NCBI GenBank assembly: GCA_964017195.1
Contig: CAXHKT010000177.1
Location: forward strand, 124,001-188,000
Reading direction: 5' to 3'
Length of the DNA stretch: 64,000 nt
DNA from: Siderastrea radians
Lineage: Eukaryota; Cnidaria; Anthozoa; Scleractinia; Rhizangiidae
Below, in pieces: positions 61,701 through 64,000 of this stretch. Position numbers and translations under genes: made by a program. The notes under the pieces are model-generated. The model had not been told where the DNA came from and searched no databases. It saw nothing but the letters and a program-made list of their open reading frames with translations. Positions within the stretch are counted from its first letter, which is position 1. Each line of letters starts with the position of its first letter.

Positions 61701-64000
61701 TGCAAATCCCTCGGGGCTATCAGAAAAAACAGTTTATTGTGTAGAAAGTCTGCGATTTTGTCGATAAGGTGGAAAAAACCCCCATTTTGGGGCCTTCCCT
61801 CAGGCCCCAAAAAGCTCAAAAAGCTAACTGGCGCTCTTGGCTGCATGCACAAAGCTCCCAAATGCATTCAATCCGTTTGGGACCATCCGAAAAAAATTCC
61901 TTTTGTGCAAAAGTACAAAGAAAGCGCGATATGTGCGATCCTTAGGGAAAAACCCCATTTTGGGGCAATCCCAGAGGCTCAAAAAGGTGTTCTTATCTGC
62001 GCAATCTGTCTCCGCAAGGCTGCGCACTGGCCCACTAATAATGCAAATCCCTGGGGGTTATCAGAAAAAACAGTTTATTGTGTAGAAAGTCTGCGATTTT
62101 GTCGATAAGGTGGAAAAAAACCCCCATTTTGGGGCCTTCCCTCAGGCCCCAAAAAGCTCAAAAAGCTAACTGGCGCTCTCGGCTGCATGCACAAAGCTCC
62201 CAAATGCATTCAATCCCTTTGGGACCATCCGAAAAAAATTCCTTTTGTGCAAAAGTACAAAGAAAGCGCGATATGTGCGATCCTTAGGTAAAAAACCCCA
62301 TTTTGGGGCATTCCCAGAGGCTCAAAAAGGTGTTCTTATCTGCGCAATCTGTCTGCGCAAGGCTGCGCACTGGCCCAATAATAATGCAAATCCCTCGGGG
62401 CTATCAGAAAAAACAGTTTATTGTGTAGAAAGTCTGCGATTTTGTCGATAAGGTGGAAAAAAACCCCATTTTGGGGCCTTCCCTCAGGCCCCAAAAAGCT
62501 CAAAAAGCTAACTGGCGCTCTCGGCTGCATGCACAAAGCTCCCAAATGCATTCAATCCCTTTGGGACCATCCGAAAAAAATTCCTTTTGTGCAAAAGTAC
62601 AAAGAAAGCGCGATATGTGCGATCCTTAGGGAAAAACCCCATTTTGGGGCATTCCCAGAGGCTCAAAAAGGTGTTCTTATCTGCGCAATCTGTCTGCGCA
62701 AGGCTGCGCACTGGCCCAATAATAATGCAAATCCCTCGGGGCTATCAGAAAAAACAGTTTATTGTGTAGAAAGTCTGCGATTTTGTCGATAAGGTGGAAA
62801 AAAACCCCATTTTGGGGCCTTCCCTCAGGCCCCAAAAAGCTCAACAAGCTAACTGGCGCTCTCGGCTGCATGCACAAAGCTCCCAAATGCATTCAATCCC
62901 TTTGGGACCATCCGAAAAAAATTCCTTTTGTGCAAAAGTACAAAGAAAGCGCGATATGTGCGATCCTTAGGGAAAAACCCCATTTTGGGGCATTCCCAGA
63001 GGCTCAAAAAGGTGTTCTTATCTGCGCAATCTGTCTGCGCAAGGCTGCGCACTGGCCCAATAATAATGCAAATCCCTCGGGGCTATCAGAAAAAACAGTT
63101 TATTGTGTAGAAAGTCTGCGATTTTGTCGATAAGGTGGAAAAAACCCCCATTTTGGGGCCTTCCCTCAGGCCCCAAAAAGCTCAAAAAGCTAACTGGCGC
63201 TCTCGGCTGCATGCACAAAGCTCCCAAATGCATTCAATCCCTTTGGGACCATCCGAAAAAAATTCCTTTTGTGCAAAAGTACAAAGAAAGCGCGATATGT
63301 GCGATCCTTAGGGAAAAACCCCATTTTGGGGCATTCCCAGAGGCTCAAAAAGGTGCTCTTATCTGCGCAATCTGTCTGCGCAAGGCTGCGCACTGGCCCA
63401 CTAATAATGCAAATCCCTCGGGGTTATCAGAAAAAACAGTTTATTGTGTAGAAAGTCTGCGATTTTGTCGATAAGGTGGAAAAAATCCCCCATTTTTAGG
63501 CCTTCCCTCAGGCCCCAAAAAGCTCAAAAAGCTAACTGGCGCTCTCGGCTGCATGCACAAAGCTCCCAAATGCATTCAATTCCTTTGGGACCATCCGAAA
63601 AAAATTCCTTTTGTGCAAAAGTACAAAGAAAGCGCGATATGTGCGATCCTTAGGGAAAAAACCCCATTTTGGGGGCATTCCCAGAGGCTCAAAAAGGTGT
63701 TCTTATCTGCGCAATCTGTCTGCACAAGGCTGCGCACTGGCCCAATAATAATGCAAATCCCTCGGGGCTATCAGAAAAAACAGTTTATTGTGTAGAAAGT
63801 CTGCGATTTTGTCGATAAGGTGGAAAAAACCCCCATTTTGGGGCCTTCCCTCAGGCCCCAAAAAGCTCAAAAAGCTAACTGGCGCTCTCGGCTGCATGCA
63901 CAAAGCTCCCAAATGCATTCAATCCCTTTGGGACCATACGAAAAAAATTCCTCTTGTGCAAAAGTACAAAGAAAGCGCGATATGTGCGATCCTTAGGGAA
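61700..64000 (+). repeat. Ordinary units to the window end
   Basis: These are about seven units with no clear long period. Three near-identical units at 62.3-63.3 kb carry AGGGAAAAACCCC (one A fewer), suggesting single-unit amplification. A unit at 63.44-63.80 kb resembles the AAAAAATCCCCCATTTTT type of the 57-61 kb period. The array runs off the window at 64000, 37 bases into a unit. Confidence 0.8.

Larger units (their letters stand above)
1..64000 (+). repeat. Tandem satellite array, ~342-bp unit, ~187 copies
   Basis: The entire window is a head-to-tail array of one repeat. Unit starts (GTACAAAG) fall at 1, 342, 684, 1027 and 1370, and later at 11296, 11638, 11980, 12322 and 12664, ending at 63964. 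The mean spacing is 342.05 bp. Variation is limited to scattered substitutions and 1-6 base indels, and every unit lies in the same orientation. No unique sequence, gene, transposon or array edge is visible, so the window sits inside a larger array. Long homogeneous arrays of units about two nucleosomes long are typical of eukaryotic heterochromatin (established). A centromeric or pericentromeric location is inference. I do not recognise the family, so the host lineage is left open. Confidence 0.98.

Noticed and set aside
1..64000. CRISPR array or bacterial repeat
   Set aside because: There are no short repeats separated by unique spacers. The whole 342 bp is repeated, with no cas-like genes or unique sequence.
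1..64000. rDNA spacer subrepeats, or a transposon-derived tandem array
   Set aside because: There is no rRNA sequence, terminal repeat, reverse transcriptase or transposase similarity. An origin from an unknown element cannot be excluded without a database search.

Overview
The whole 64 kb window is one uninterrupted head-to-tail satellite DNA array. The repeat unit is about 342 bp at roughly 47% GC (160 G+C of 342 counted in the unit starting at 11296). The window opens at a unit boundary (base 1). The last unit starts at 63964 and is cut after 37 bases, so about 187 complete units are present (63963/187 = 342.05). I found no gene, RNA gene, transposon, CRISPR array or other non-satellite sequence, and no orientation switch. 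The many short open frames are by-products of a 342 bp (3 x 114) repeat and are not annotated as genes.

The setting is almost certainly eukaryotic constitutive heterochromatin, such as a centromeric, pericentromeric, subtelomeric or sex-chromosome block. This rests on tens of kilobases of near-identical units close to two nucleosomes long, arranged in higher-order repeats. I do not recognise the family and cannot name the species. I found no human alpha-satellite resemblance and no CENP-B box in the representative unit.

Unit structure: each 342 bp unit is itself an old dimer. Half A (168 bp) and half B (174 bp) align along their length. They share an almost unchanged box, CCCCATTTTGGGGCNTTCCC, and both end in a purine-rich GGAAAAAAC-type run. 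Half A carries three TGCGCA palindromes and an ATGCAAAT octamer. Half B carries a perfect 10-bp-arm inverted repeat, a 9-bp tandem microduplication, the palindromes TGCATGCA and AATGCATT, and a second inverted repeat (TCCCAAA/TTTGGGA).

Array layout: there is no single higher-order period, but a patchwork of local amplifications. At 1-16 kb there is a 4-unit duplication and a ~3.3 kb block that recurs 11.29 kb downstream. At 17-27 kb there are overlapping 2-, 3-, 4-, 11- and 20-unit duplications rich in a GCGCCAT variant. At 27-43.5 kb there is a large tandem duplication (26 units, then 22 units) with a 4-unit expansion in the first copy. At 44.3-54.2 kb there are two 4-unit periods, one 3-unit deletion derivative and three 6-unit (2051 bp) periods. 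At 57.6-61.6 kb a 5-unit (1713 bp) period is repeated about 2.3 times, almost without change. This is the pattern expected from repeated unequal crossing-over or related amplification. All comparisons were made by eye, and identity percentages were not computed.
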